Source: Glossina fuscipes (Eukaryota > Arthropoda > Insecta > Diptera > Glossinidae). From it: a stretch of 64,000 bases of DNA. The position numbers were made by a program, and so were the translations under genes. The stretch is from contig NW_023998415.1 of NCBI RefSeq assembly GCF_014805625.2, forward strand, positions 39,602,319-39,666,318, given 5' to 3'. Numbering within the stretch: position 1 is the first letter of the stretch; every line of letters begins with the position of its first letter. Positions 12,483 to 25,300 of the stretch are shown in pieces. The notes below the pieces were generated by a model. It ran no database searches, was not told the DNA's origin, and saw only the letters and a program-made list of their open reading frames with translations.

Positions 12483-15239
12483 TTGTGTTTCACGTTTTCA
12501 CCCATACAAATGCACACAACATATAAGTGCATTCAAACGCGCATTTGTAAACGTGCACTTGGATATGATGGAAGCACAGTTTGTTATACTATTTTTCGTT
12601 TTCCGAAAATCCATAGATGAAGCTATTGTGTTTATTGTTTTCGAACAATAAAAATCCAATAATCATACGATAGTTTTAATTTTAAGCATTTTTCTTTCTC
12701 TCTCTTTCGAATAGCATGCGAAATACTTCAAAAAATTCGTATAACTCATAGAGTGTATGTGAAATGCAAAACTTATGAAAACTGTGATGATTTTTCATTT
12801 TTTTTTTTTTTTTTTTTTTTGCGAATTATTTGTTATAATCACAAGATATTAATGTAAGACTTTCAAGCCAAAGGGCTGTTCATTTACTTCTTTTTTTAAT
12901 AGAAAGAAAAAAAAATAATTTGAACTTTGCTGCTTAGACCCGGCGTTAACATTAAATTAAGTAATTAATTGTAGGAAATAATATAAGACTCTGTTTAGTA
13001 TCGAGCAAAAATTTTTCAAATTTTCAAAATTAACCAAGGATCGCAATGTAATTCATACACTGATATATGGATGGATGGAAAATACTATCAAGTTGAAAAT
13101 TGAGTTTGGAAATTTGCCATTTATAGGTCACATACAGTCACAATAGTAGGCGGTAAAGGGTATGTATGAAGGTGCAAGTGCACGGGTGAGATTATGCTGC
13201 TCCAAGCTAGGCAGTTGAGGTAAATCCTTCAGAACTGATTAATATTGCAAAGACTTGATTCCAACTATACAAATTTTTAATGAATCATACAAACGTGAAA
13301 GAGCTTGACTGAGAAATTCTGATGTATTTACCGTGTATTGTCGATTTTTCTTCGCCCGTTTAGCAGCATTTGATTCGCTTTCCGCAAAAGCCTCTTAAAT
13401 TAGACTTTGCGAATAAACCTATGAAAATCATTTGTTTTGATTTTTCGTCCAAGCAACTCAGAACCATAAAAATGTACGAAATGTAGTTTCATCTTTCCCG
13501 CTATGATATGATTTAAAAATTTTTCCATTTTTAGGGAATTTCTTGTCATATATATACACGTTTATGACTATCGATTGATCACCTTACTATGTTACTGCTA
13601 TTGAGTCGTACATAGTCGACCATTAAAGATAATTACTATCTCTCTAAGCAGTGTACTTACTTTACCTAAGTGCTTCTGCTGTATAGAATCGCTTATACTT
13701 GACTTCAATAGACAACTTAACCGAAATCAGTTTTACGTTAAGATAATTATTCTTCATACATACCTGTAAAGAAAAAAAAAAATGCAAACAAAAATGTAAT
13801 AATTAGTAAAGCAATTGAGACATCTTAACTAACTACAAGCTCTTAAGTGTTTGAAATTTATTTCACTATTCTTTTCTTTTCTTTTTTTTTCTTTCTTCTC
13901 AATAATTAAAATATAATTAAAGAAAGCAATTAATTGTTCTTGACTTAAAAAATATATATTTTATAATAAGTTTTTCTTTTTTACAAAAAGATATAATATA
14001 CGTATAGACGATTGCTTACAAGCAATGCATAGCAGTTATCAATAACAAATTGGAAACATCGTGAGGACAGATAAATTTTCTAAGTAATTAGACGAAGCAA
14101 AAACTTTTTTCCGCTTTGCTTTTATTCCTAATTTTGGAATCTTACACTCTTCGCAATCATTTTGTTTACGATCGAAGCTTAAATTTTCGAAAGTGTCTTA
14201 AGAAAAAATCTCAAATTTTTGTTCGAGAAAAAGTTGCATGAAGTTTTTTCATCAATATTTTAACAGATTTCTTTTCCAATTTTAGACGGATTTTGAAAAT
14301 TGATCTTTCACATCGCGTGAAGAATTCGATTTCGATAAAACTTTTCGACTATCATTGCTTGATGTTGTGTAAGATATTATACAGTTTTTTATATATCAAA
14401 AGAAAAAAAAAAAGGAAACAAAAACTTCGCAAGATCTCATGTCAAGCAGAATAAAACTGTCGCAGAGAGATTCCTCTACTTTATCAACTACTATTGCTAT
14501 CACTTCTCCAAACATTTTAACCGTATTTCCCTCAATAATTTATTTTTGCAGTCGGATGAAATAAACAAAACTCACAACTGACTTTACGGGCCAGTATCGG
14601 ATACAGATATTATCGACACAATTGTGTGTTTTTTGCATACAACACTGTCTTGAGTATAAAAAAATTTTTTTTTTTTTTTTTTTTTTTTCAATTCTTCATC
14701 TAAACAAAAGTCATACTCACCTACTAATAGAAAATATTTGGTTTTGTGATTTCACAAGTTACTAAGAAACTTTCATAAACTACAGTTCCAAAGGAGGCCT
14801 TTTATAGCCTTATTTACTTCCTCCTTAAGGCAGTAAATAAAAAATAATGAAAAGCAATCATGAGATTGCGTTAAATTTTGCCCTTCAATACTACTTCTAT
14901 GTAGTTATGTTAATTACTGGGCAAATATATTTCCCTTTGTTATATTCATTCGCTTTAATCAAAATTTTTTTTTAATGGGATATTTTCGTAATTTGTTCAT
15001 TTACCTGGTATTTTCCATACCATAAAATAAATTTATTAATATTTTAACAATTAACCGCTTTTAGATCATATTAAATGAACGACTTATCGCATTGCCAACT
15101 ATTAAGCTGGTTTTAGTTATTAAATTTGACGACTTTTAAAAGTCGATTAATTAGTTTTTTAATAAGTTTTTAATAATATTTAACTCATTCGATTATTAAA
15201 TACATCACTGAGGTCCAGACCAGTCTATCATAATGTTTA
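12483..15239. other. AT-rich non-coding stretch with poly(T) tracts
   Basis: Poly(T) at about 12798-12820 and about 14666-14688. A perfect 16-bp palindrome CGACTTTTAAAAGTCG lies at 15130-15145. No coding signal was recognised on either strand. Confidence 0.55.
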
Positions 15240-15977
15240 CAGCAATCAAAAGCAAACTTCGGAGATCTTATCAAATACATGCTCCAAATTCTGAATCGAT
15301 CCAGAATATCTGTCCGTTTGTATGTCTGTTGACACTCTCCTGGTCGAAATATATATATATATATATATATACATATATGGACTTCAAATTGAAAGCATTT
15401 GCCCGCAAGTGAATAATGGAAATGCTCCATATTGGTCAAAGGATAGACCCACAGTAGAGCGTAAGTGGAAAGTATCTGTGTTTCCCTAATCAAAGATTTT
15501 TGGATTTCTGCTGATTACTTATCAATTGTGAAACATAGAAGGCTGAAATTGTTCAAATTTATTTTACGAAAAATCTTACTATTCATATTCAAAAGTGGGA
15601 AAAATCCGACCGGCTCAACACAACGCTTTAAAAAATTAAATTTGAATTTTTTTTCTCACTTATCTGACGTTTTCTGCATATTACTTATTACGCAGAATCT
15701 TCGCAATTATTCTGAAAATTCTGAATTTACTTAAAGATACATTGTCTGCCTTAAAAAGAAAAAAGTCAGCCATATCCGTACAAAGTTATAAGTGATTAAA
15801 TTTTCATTTGGTTAATTCCCCTAAAACTCCGCAACACTCTGATCTAGTGATAATAATTTTCAATACCTATTTTATATTTCCGCAGTGCGATATGATAAAA
15901 AAAAAAAAAAAAAAATGAATGGATGAGGATGCATAAAATGCGGCCCCAGCCGACTATAGCTAGCTGTCTTACTTGTT
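15240..15977 (-). repeat. Fly interspersed repeat, copy 1 (AACAAGTAAG edge on the right)
   Basis: Read on the minus strand, this begins with AACAAGTAAG (15968-15977) and a short TATAGTCGGC string. About 680 bp further on it reaches sequence carrying CAGAATTTG-like and GACGGACA-like strings (on the + strand, AAATTCTGAATCGATCC and CTGTCCGTTTGTATGTCTG near 15281-15330). The same two landmarks in the same order and spacing occur in the copies at 19889-20669 (opposite orientation), 35085-36335 and 50500-50792. An internal (TA)n expansion lies at 15350-15370. I associate this type of sequence with fly genomes. I could not assign it to a transposon class, and the outer limits are approximate. Confidence 0.55.
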
Positions 15978-18900
15978 ATGATCGTTGTTTTTTCTTTTTT
16001 ATAATTCCGCAACCATAGTTGGTTAGAAAACATTTTAATAAAAGAAGAAAAAAAAAAAAAAAAGACGAGTAATAACTACGTAAATTGTGTAAAGATTTTA
16101 AAAACTCTCTCGCAACGTTAAAAAATTTGTGACAAACTTTTTACACATCGTTATATATATAAAAAAAATAAACAAAAAAAAAAAAAAAACAACTGAAAAC
16201 ATTATACTTGGGCTAGGTCGACTTTTCAATATCCATACATCACGTTGTCTTCCACAATTCTTACATTTACTGTAGAACGTAAAAATTACACTTAGAACGT
16301 AAAAATTACACTCTGTTTTTATATGACCTTATTGTTATGGAATTGTATATTAAAAATTCAACCTCTTTGCAAATAAAGGCTTACTTTCCGTAAGAATGGT
16401 TGTGCCTAAGAAGTTTAAAAATTGGGGCTACATGTTCAAAATTCAGCACAGTTAACTTTTACATCAAATTACTCTTATGAGTGAATGTCAGACGGACAGT
16501 TAGGCGGTAATATGATGATGAGTCTATCTTAAGCCATTCTGCGTGTTATATACGTTCGGACATAAACTTAATATACGCTATACCACAAGTGGTGTAGGGA
16601 ATAAAAAGTTTATTGCTATTCTGTTCTCACAGAGGCAACATGTGTTGCCACTAGACGAAATTGATTACAATGACACAATGAAAAGCATGAAAATTGAATT
16701 TCACGTTCTAGAAAAGAAATTAACACAACTATACTGCTACACTAGATATCTGCTCAAAAAGTTTGTTTCATTTCCATCCATCTTATTCGGATACGTACTC
16801 TTTCATTTAGGCATTTCGCTTTGTTAACTGAGATCAACAAAAAAAAAAAATAAAAAAAATAAAAAAAAATGTACTTTTTACAGTTTATCAGAAACGTATA
16901 AGCTTTTGTTTTTTTTTCTATTTTTTTTTGGGGGGGGTGGAAGAAAGAATTAATTGCGAACCTATTAAAACTATGCACACACCACACGTTCACAAAGCCA
17001 CGCTGCCACACTGTAAAGCAATTGATGCCAATTTAAAGGTAGACACAATTGTTACAAAAAGACTATGCCGTAAAGGAATATAAGTGTATGTGAGTGAATG
17101 CGGTAAATCCTCTTGCAAAGTATACGACTAACTGTGTATCTATCCGCTATCTACCTATCTATTGGTACCATATGAACAATAAAAGCCAAACAAATTGAAC
17201 CGGCTTTAAGATATGGTTGCATACATACATATATGACTTTACACGTAAGTAAGTAAAAGTACGTATTTGCGTATGCACGTGTTTGTGCGTGTACGAATGT
17301 GCAAGATATAACGTTAGCTGACGTACAGTGTAAATTTATAACAGGTTGATAAACTTTCGTAATTAACTTTTGCGGTTTTTACTTACATAAAACACAATGC
17401 CGTTAACAAAGTTATTGTCAAATAAAAAAAAAATAAAAATAAAAAAAAAACAAATGAAGTGAAATGACGTGAAATAAATCGGGAATCGCAACAGGACAGA
17501 CGGGAGAAGTACACTATCTTTGCGAAGTTCAAATAGAAATAGAAAGATTTTTCACTTTCTAACTAAGTATGACAACCAACAGAACATATATATAAACCTG
17601 AAAACAAAAAAAAAAAAAAAAACAAGGGAAAATAAATCGTCAGCTTGTTATAGCGAAGAACTCCTAATTCTTTATTTCTACTTAACGTGCAGTATTCGAA
17701 ATAAGAACGCGATCGCTGCAAACATAACATCGGGCTGCAGTGTTTATTATATGCAAAAATTTTCAATTCATTTATTGCCCTAAATCCCTTAGGTAACTGC
17801 AAATACATTTAATCATCCTATGATAACATAATGTATAAAACATAAAACTGTTGCACACCTGAACTGTTGTTAGCTTGTAGACAACGTTTTGGCGCATTTT
17901 GGAGATTATTTGTTACGGTAAAGGAAAACGCCTATTACTCTCCAGAGATCTAAAGAGTTCTCTTAATTCCAAGCTTTGCACTTTTTGCCGATTATTTTAT
18001 TTTTTAAGCAATGCAATAATTTCTTTTATAATTTATCTTTAAATATTATTATGTTTTGGTGTGGTTTAGAGACATTATTGCAGATTTCACAGTAACGATC
18101 ATAAGAAAATAAATATCGTTTCATTTCCCTAGTTACTTGCCTACCTGTAGATGAAATGATTTTCTTTCTCAGATTCAAATATGCGCCACTTATGCTCTAG
18201 TTCGCACGCAAGATGCTTCACGAGAATGACCGAAATGTTACAATTTTCTTAAATTAATTTTTATTTCGTTTTAGTACTTAAACGTATGTTTAATAATTGA
18301 CTTAACTATTATTAAAAAAAAAAAAAAAAAAAAAAAACTAAATAAATAAATAAATAAATTACCCAAGTTTCTCCAGGCTATTCAAGTTACCATAAGGTAA
18401 ATTCCCGGTTTTCTAAAAAAAGAAACGGGATAGCAATGCAAGCAGGATCAATGCCTATCTATTGCCCTAAAATTGAAACACTTAGACATACATTAATAGA
18501 TTGGAAGAGCTTTTCCTATAATCAAGCATCAGAGTTTGAATGAATATGTTTACAGTAATCCGATCTATTGAGAACTTATCGAATATTGCAGAGTTACATT
18601 TCAAAATGTATTACAAGCACAACTAATCGTCGTAAATGTTTGCTTACGAATTATAAAATTTTCTTTTCTTTTCGCTTAAGCTGAAGAAATTACTCTCTAC
18701 CTTATTATTTACCTATATCTGCATATATTTATTATCTAACTATATACAGGATTCCCACCTAATAATATCATAAATTGCATACAATAACAATGATTGTGAA
18801 GGTAGGAAGGCCTAATGAGAGCGGCCAGACCAAAAGTTGTGACTTGGAATTATAGCAAAAAATGAGATAGAGATATAGAAGGTCGCCCATCTCTTAAATC

Positions 18901-19888
18901 AAAAAACAAGAAGCTCCCACACTATCAAACTAAGCAATATAATTTTATATAGTAACATATTTCGTTGAGTTGGATACATAGATTCATAGATCCTGGCAAA
19001 CGTTGCACATAACAGTAGGGAGCGATTTCCTATGTATAATGAGAAAAGAGGAGTAAAGAGGAAAGAAGAATTAAAAGTTGCCCTCACGTTTTCATTAAAT
19101 TTAAGGAAAAACTTGTGACATTTTACAGCCATTAACAATTTGATCTTTCTTTTCTCTCTCTCTGTCTCTGTCTCTCTCTCTCTTTCTGTCTCTCTCTAAT
19201 ATTAAATTTAGATATGAAAAAGGAATTTTTTGCGTGAAACTTTTATTACATGATGCCCTGCAATGCATAAACTTATAAGTTGAGATAACTTCCCTTTGAT
19301 TTCATTACTAAATGGTTTATCTGCAAGAAAGTTAAGTTGCCTTCAAAAGCGTCGAAATGCAATCAAGCAAAACAACTAAAAATTTGCCATTTAACAGCAT
19401 ACTAGCTAGACGGACAGAGACTGCTTACAAAAAATTTAGTTACCTTTACAAGCCTATATAAGTTTCCTTGATTATACAACCATCTATATATATAAAAAAA
19501 AAAAATACATATATATTGTAAAAGTTTTACAATTTGCATGCTAAACAATAAACTTACAAAGTGCCAAAGTTAAAAAACATACCAAACCTCAATCTCATCT
19601 TCTTCTTTATAGTATGCGAGGTCTCTTCTCCTCTACATGAACTCAACAATTTAGTCCGCAGTGTTTCGACACTAACATCATCAACTAAAACTGGTAAATG
19701 CCAGCAACAATCTGTATTACACTTATACGGTATATGCAACAGCTCTACCAAACTCACTAAAATTTGTAAATTATTTCCTTTGGTGAGTGCATAAAACTGT
19801 TTGACTCAACTCAATATATCCGAATGGGTGAATGAATAGGATCTTAGTAACTTTACTCTGTAGATACAAGAAAGTCTTCTTAAAAATA
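15978..19888. other. AT-rich non-coding stretch with poly(A) and (TC)n tracts
   Basis: Poly(A) tracts near 16050-16063, 16858-16870, 17606-17622 and 18315-18337. A perfect 20-bp tandem duplication is listed separately. A TC-rich run lies at 19151-19198. A 17-nt palindrome (TTGTAAAA-G-TTTTACAA) lies at 19516-19532. Open frames up to 94 codons (16543-16827 +) have no recognisable homology. Confidence 0.55.
16273..16312. repeat. Perfect 20-bp tandem duplication
   Basis: TAGAACGTAAAAATTACACT occurs twice in direct succession (16273-16292 and 16293-16312) with no mismatch, suggesting a recent slippage or repair duplication. Confidence 0.95.
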
Positions 19889-20669
19889 AAACAAGTAAAA
19901 GAATTACATTCGGTCATAACCGAATCTTTTATACCCGCCGTCGACAAAAAAAAAAAAAAAAAGGAAAAGGACAACATTTTCATACACTACAATACTGGGT
20001 GGAGGGCCACAGTTGAATTTTCTTATTTTGAAAATAAAAGTGAAAATTGACATGGTGTATGTGTTGTTCACAGTTCTTGTTATATGGACGAGCGTGCATT
20101 CTAGGCGAGTCTTCTTTTGCAAGCTTGTAGACGTTATCTTCATTTTTGCGAACAGGAGAATGTTTCCCGCAAATATTACATAGTTGGACAGACGAAAAGA
20201 CGCACATGCTTAGGTGCATTTCTAATTTGAAATTAGCCAAGAATTTATATACCTTATGGAGTTTCTGAAGCTCCATTCTGGGCGTTAAAGAATTCTTCAT
20301 AAAACTATTAAGTTTTCCCTCACTATAAAATTGGATAGGTGCGACTGATTTGCAGAGGTTCGACAACATCGCCCATGGAATGTATCTGTTGCAGTTTATG
20401 TATAAATAATCAGCGAAAAATAAATTTTTTATTTCTTTTGAAAAACAGAGATATCCGCACTTCACGTAGTACTGCAAACGTGTCCTTGAAACGATTTGCA
20501 TTTGCGTCCAAGAACTTCCAATAGGTCTGCCAAATTTGAGGTCAATTTAGAATTTGATGCTGATCAAGAACAGATAGATATACATTGTGAGGTCTCTGAA
20601 GCTTGCTTCTCTGGATGTTGCAAACGTTTTAACAAGATGAACATATACCTTATCTTTCGTTGATTCGTA
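19889..20669 (+). repeat. Fly interspersed repeat, copy 2
   Basis: Starts with AAACAAGTAAAAG, followed by an inverted motif CGGTCATAACCG (about 19911-19922) and TTTTATACCCGCCG. It ends after a string containing GAATTTGATGCTGATCAAGA (about 20549-20568) and TGTTGCAAACGTTTTAACAA. The order and spacing match the other copies, and the orientation is opposite to copies 1, 3 and 4. A poly(A) of about 17 sits just inside the left edge. A 173-codon open frame on the minus strand (19980-20501) falls entirely inside this repeat. It has no recognised domain and is probably fortuitous. The right boundary is approximate. Confidence 0.6.
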
Positions 20670-21514
20670 AAAAAAAAAAAAAATTACTGATAATATTAAT
20701 AAAACCTAATCAAATTAGAAAATGAACTGAAACATATATATATATACATATATATATAGTATAGGAAAATGTAATTGTTAAGGAAGAAATATGTGCAAAA
20801 AAATTATTTAAAGAAATTTTACAAATACCAAAAAAACAAAACTGAATATTCATTCTCAGGACGGATAAAGTAATAAGAGAAAAGAAAAAAATAAATGAAA
20901 AAATATTTGAAGCTCACATGTATTGCCGTGCTTTTAAATGTTATTAAAATGTAGATCCAAAAGCCGTTCTTTCCTTTTTTTTCTGTTTTTTTTCTTTTTT
21001 AGTGTAATATGTAAAAATTATTTATTTGCATCCCAGGGGTAATTGAATAAACAATAAGTATTCAAAACTTTTTACTTTCTTTGTGCAGAATTTCTAAGAA
21101 AAGATTTTTCAAACCGTATCTCAACTATGTTGTTTCCATAGGCAGCTATAAAAAAAAGGTTTCATAAAAGCTATACTTTCGCCACAACTTTTCAACTTTC
21201 AACTTTAATAGGATAACTTTAAATTAATATAAAAAATTCTAAGGAAAGAAAAAATTTATGTACAATTTTGGCATAATCTTTGAATATCCATCAATTGCTT
21301 ATTTTCCCAAAAACTTTTTTTATGGGTATTACAAGCAAGAGGGATAGTTTGTGGCCTCCTTCCCCACAAAATGGCTTCAGAGTCGTGTAACTCTTTCAAG
21401 CTATGTATGTATAAGAATAGTTCTATTTGACATATTAACATATGCTCGCATGTATTCTGATCATTTTTTCACTTAAAAAAAGCATTTACTGACAACTATT
21501 TGGGAAAATATATA
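20670..21514. other. AT-rich non-coding stretch
   Basis: Contains poly(A) at about 20669-20682, a short TA run near 20734-20757 and T-rich tracts at about 20976-21000. The segment next to 21515 may include the 3' end of the mariner relic, but I could not define its terminal repeat. Confidence 0.5.
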
Positions 21515-22390
21515 TTAATCAAAATAATTTCCAACATTTTCCGCAATTTTGTCCTATCTTTCTGCCACCATAGCGATGCCGAATGCCAGCCAAGCCATGC
21601 TGCATCGATCTGAGCAAATGGTAATGAGAAGGCGCTATGCCTAGTGAGTACGCTGGTAGCCCACTTGATCTGCAATAGTGTATCTTTGACAAATTTTGTA
21701 ACGTGTCGCTGAGTTTTCTCCTACAAGAGGACGACCTTGCGCCTATTAAATACTAGTGCTGGTCTTTTTGCAACAATACGTCGCTCAATTTGTTGAATTG
21801 ACTACGGGAGATATTTGCAGTAACAGTTTCATTCGGTTTTCGGTTCGTAATGCCCTACGCCATGCTGGTCCCATCATAAGCAGAGCAAAACTTTATGGCG
21901 ATGAATATTCCGCTCTGGTGGGTCACCTGAACTAACTCGATAACTTTTTGCGCTTGCGATTGTCATAATAAACTCACTTTTCATCGCCAGTCATAATACA
22001 TTAGAAAAAATTTTTTTTTTTTTGCCTGGCAAGCAATGAAATCGCGGTGTTGAAACGGTTCGAAGCGGCAATTTCGTTCAATTCCTATGATAGGCGTTTT
22101 CTCTCCTTTTGGGTTTTTTCCCATCGCATGTAAATGTCTAAATACAGATGATTCATCAACTGATAAGCTGTGCAAAGGCTCTTTGACGGTTTAAGATGAG
22201 TTTTCCTCCAATAAATCTTGCAATCCATTATCTTTAAACTTTTTTGGCGATTTTTGAAGAGAATCGAAACGAGTGATGAGAAGTGGAGCACGTATCGTAA
22301 TAATATGTGAACAAGATCCTCATTCAAAATGCGAGAAGCTACACAAACGGCGGCGGAAGAGAGGTTACATAATGTAATTCTTTTCACTTG
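21515..22390 (-). mobile_element. Decayed mariner element (irritans-like), transposase pseudogene
   Basis: On the minus strand the three frames together read as a mariner transposase. From the N-terminal side, KKFKDNGLQDLLEENSS leads into the helix-turn-helix region VFRHLHAMGK (about 22130-22160). The first catalytic block reads TGDEK with the expected Trp codon now TGA, then YYDNRKRKKSY and GDPPERNIH (about 21900-21990). KRPAL and KVVLL (about 21730-21775) follow, where the HDNARPH block should come. HYHLLRSMQHGLA (about 21590-21640) and an ENVGNYFD-type C-terminus (about 21520) close it. Mariner transposases are DDD cut-and-paste enzymes of about 345 residues. This copy has several frameshifts and stops and no recognisable HDNARPH motif, so it is dead. 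A poly(T) insertion lies at 22011-22023. Terminal inverted repeats were not located, so the ends are those of the coding relic. Confidence 0.85.
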
Positions 22391-25300
22391 ATGGGATTGA
22401 AACAGAATTGTGTATCAGTAACTGCTCAAAAATGAGCAGACGATTCATTGGTGCCTCTCTTTCTCTCTCTCCCCTACTCCCATCACTCTCTGCTAAGAGC
22501 AAGTAATGGGACTAAAGCCTCTAATGGACATAGACCGTCAAGAAGCAATCAATAGTAACCTCTTTCGTAACTGCAATGTCAGATTAAACATTACTAATGC
22601 ACTCCGTAAAAAAAGTTTTATTGATTAGATCGTATAGTCCAGACGTTGCCACGTCCGTCTACCACATTTGCCTTGCTTACTATAAAATTCTCTTGAACTG
22701 TCTTTAAACGAGACCTCTAAAAAGACTTTGATTCATTTTTTTATTTAGAAACTTAGACAACTTCTACCATGAGTGTATGCATAATGGTTGTTCCATACAA
22801 ATGCCAGAGTTATCGATTAAAAAATGAGATATATTTGGCTTAATATAGTTGAGCCGAAATATATGAAAATTGTATTTGGGTTATGGTGAAAACATTATGA
22901 AGTGTTTTCTTTTCTCTCAGTATAGCTGGCGAAATTCGTTTTGCTATTCTTTTCTCAATGAAAAGCATGGTGCAGAGCTAAGACATAACATAAATATAAT
23001 CAAAAGTGCTAAATGACGATGGTCATTATCGCGATATTCCGCAGACATTTTCCCAAGTAATATATGTGCTCAAATAGTCTAAAAACTAGAAAGCCTAAAA
23101 AGGATCAGAATAGAGTCTTCTCTCTCCTTAAATGAATTGTTACCTCCTTAGGTATTGTCTATAAAATTCGTTCATTCCTTTCTCCAGGCCAACAAGGCAC
23201 GCGCTTCGCGACTGCTTTGCTAAAGGAGGCGATGAGTTGGCGATTTGACGAAACTTTCTATTTCATTTTAGCATAATTAGGAGGAAAAGTATGCTTAAAG
23301 CCAGAGCTTGGGAGTAAGGAGGTTGAAAACTAACAGTGCTAACCGTAATTCGTGCACTTTTCGTTCGACGTACTGTCGTGGTAGAACAGAAATTTGGCCG
23401 GGAGCACTGTATATATATATATACATATTTGTATGTATGTCGTAAATAATAGGCATCGAAAATTTTCTTCAAAGGTTTTTTCTTGTTTTTTTGTTTTGTA
23501 ATTTCTTCGTCATCAAAATCTTTTAGTTCGTTCATTTGTTTCGCCACTAGTGCTGGTTTGTTCCTCTCATTAAATAATAGAAATCTCATTAAAAAAATTT
23601 GTAGATAAAGAAACGAAAACTGCTGACAAATATTACAATGAAATATTTGTTAATTTAGTAATTTTTTTTGTTGTTGCTCTCGTTCTTGCAATTTTCTGCC
23701 GACTGTTGCAAAACAAAACCAGAAAAATAGCAAAAGAATGAAAAACAATTTCATATCCTGCGTTGTATACCTATAAATGTATACATATAGAAATATATAT
23801 ATATATATATATATAAGAATTTTTAATTATGTGAAGCATTTCGAAAAAAAGATGCAGCATTTACCGGAAAGACAAAAAAAAAAAAAAAAAAGAAATAATA
23901 ATAATAATAAAAAAATAGAGTGCAGACTTTAGATGGTATCACTCAAATGCTCATACGTTCTGCAACAACAAAGTCATTCATCATTATACGTAACCATTAC
24001 CCATCAGCGTCAGCACGAGCATCATCATTCGCATAGTGATTATGAGATCGTTAACGATGATGTTATTTTTTCTTTCTTGTTTATTTGAAATTGTAACATG
24101 ATGACAATTTTATTTTCTTCTTCTATATTCACGTTCGCTTCTAGAGGTGCGTGTGTGGGAGGATTTAAATATATTTCTCCTTAGGGGGCTTATAATAAAC
24201 AACCTGAACCAGAACCAACCCGGGAACATGTGAAATGTATGCGTTCAGTTAAAGTTGCCAGATTTAATTTTCACGTGCAGCACCCATCAACAAGGCAACA
24301 AGGCAGCAAGGCAGCAAGGCAACCAGTCAGCCAAGCCAGTCAGCGAGCATAACAGGGTAATGTAATAAAACACGCGCGTCAAGTAGTTACACATATGGAA
24401 TTAGTATTTCGTAATGGTATTTGAAAGATAATAAAAACTCTATGCGTTGTTGTTTAGGAGCGTGTATATTCAGCAATGCCATTAAACCGGGGCTTTTTAG
24501 CGGAAATTGTCATTTGCGTAGCAGCAGTAACAACAAGAGAATGCTACCAACCACGCTCGCATTTCATTTCACGTGTTTGTGCCATTTCATGTTTACTGTA
24601 CAGCACGACAACAACATAATATATCGTTGTATGCCTTGGTATGCTTGTGGAGTATGTGTATATAATGGCGATGGCAAGTGTATGCTTACGGAGGATATCT
24701 TGTTGTATACATTACTTGGGGAAGATTTATCATGTGTTACATATGCAGATGTACGTACGTGCTGAATGTGTTTATTATGATATATCGTTGGAGTGCAGTA
24801 CATATGTGTTCTGTTATTTACCACTATACGACCAGGCGTATCTGACGGACACAAAAAGCTTTCTTCTCAGCTCCTACTTTGTTTCTCTCTCTCTTCTTGT
24901 TGTTTTTCGCCAAAGGCATAAAATTCTAATTTTTGTTTATTTATAATCATATATTTATTGTCTGCCTTCTTTTTACCTTTTTCCATTTTCTCTTTTGTTT
25001 TTTTTTTTTTTTTTTTCTTTAAACTGTGATCAAATAAACTTGAACGAAACGAGCTGGAGTATCTTTGTCCGTGTCTATATTGAGTCCCCTTAGAATTATT
25101 CCGTCTATGGGTGATGTCACTCTTTCTGGCTTGTCATTATGCTCAACTCTATAACCCCCCAATACTCTTTCTGCTACGGTGTATTCGTTTCGTTTACTTT
25201 TCCGTTTGTGTCATATTTTCCGGTTAACATGTAGCATTTGTTGTTTCAACGCTCGGTTGCATTAATTTGTTTTCGTCATTTTTCATTTTGTCATCTCTCA

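Noticed and set aside
19980..20501. Longest open frame in the window (173 codons, minus strand)
   Set aside because: It lies wholly inside a dispersed repeat copy, shows no known domain, and other copies of the repeat do not preserve a comparable frame.
24421..24946. Overlapping frames of 96-114 codons on both strands
   Set aside because: All three overlap each other in different frames and strands, and none has a recognisable motif or splice context.
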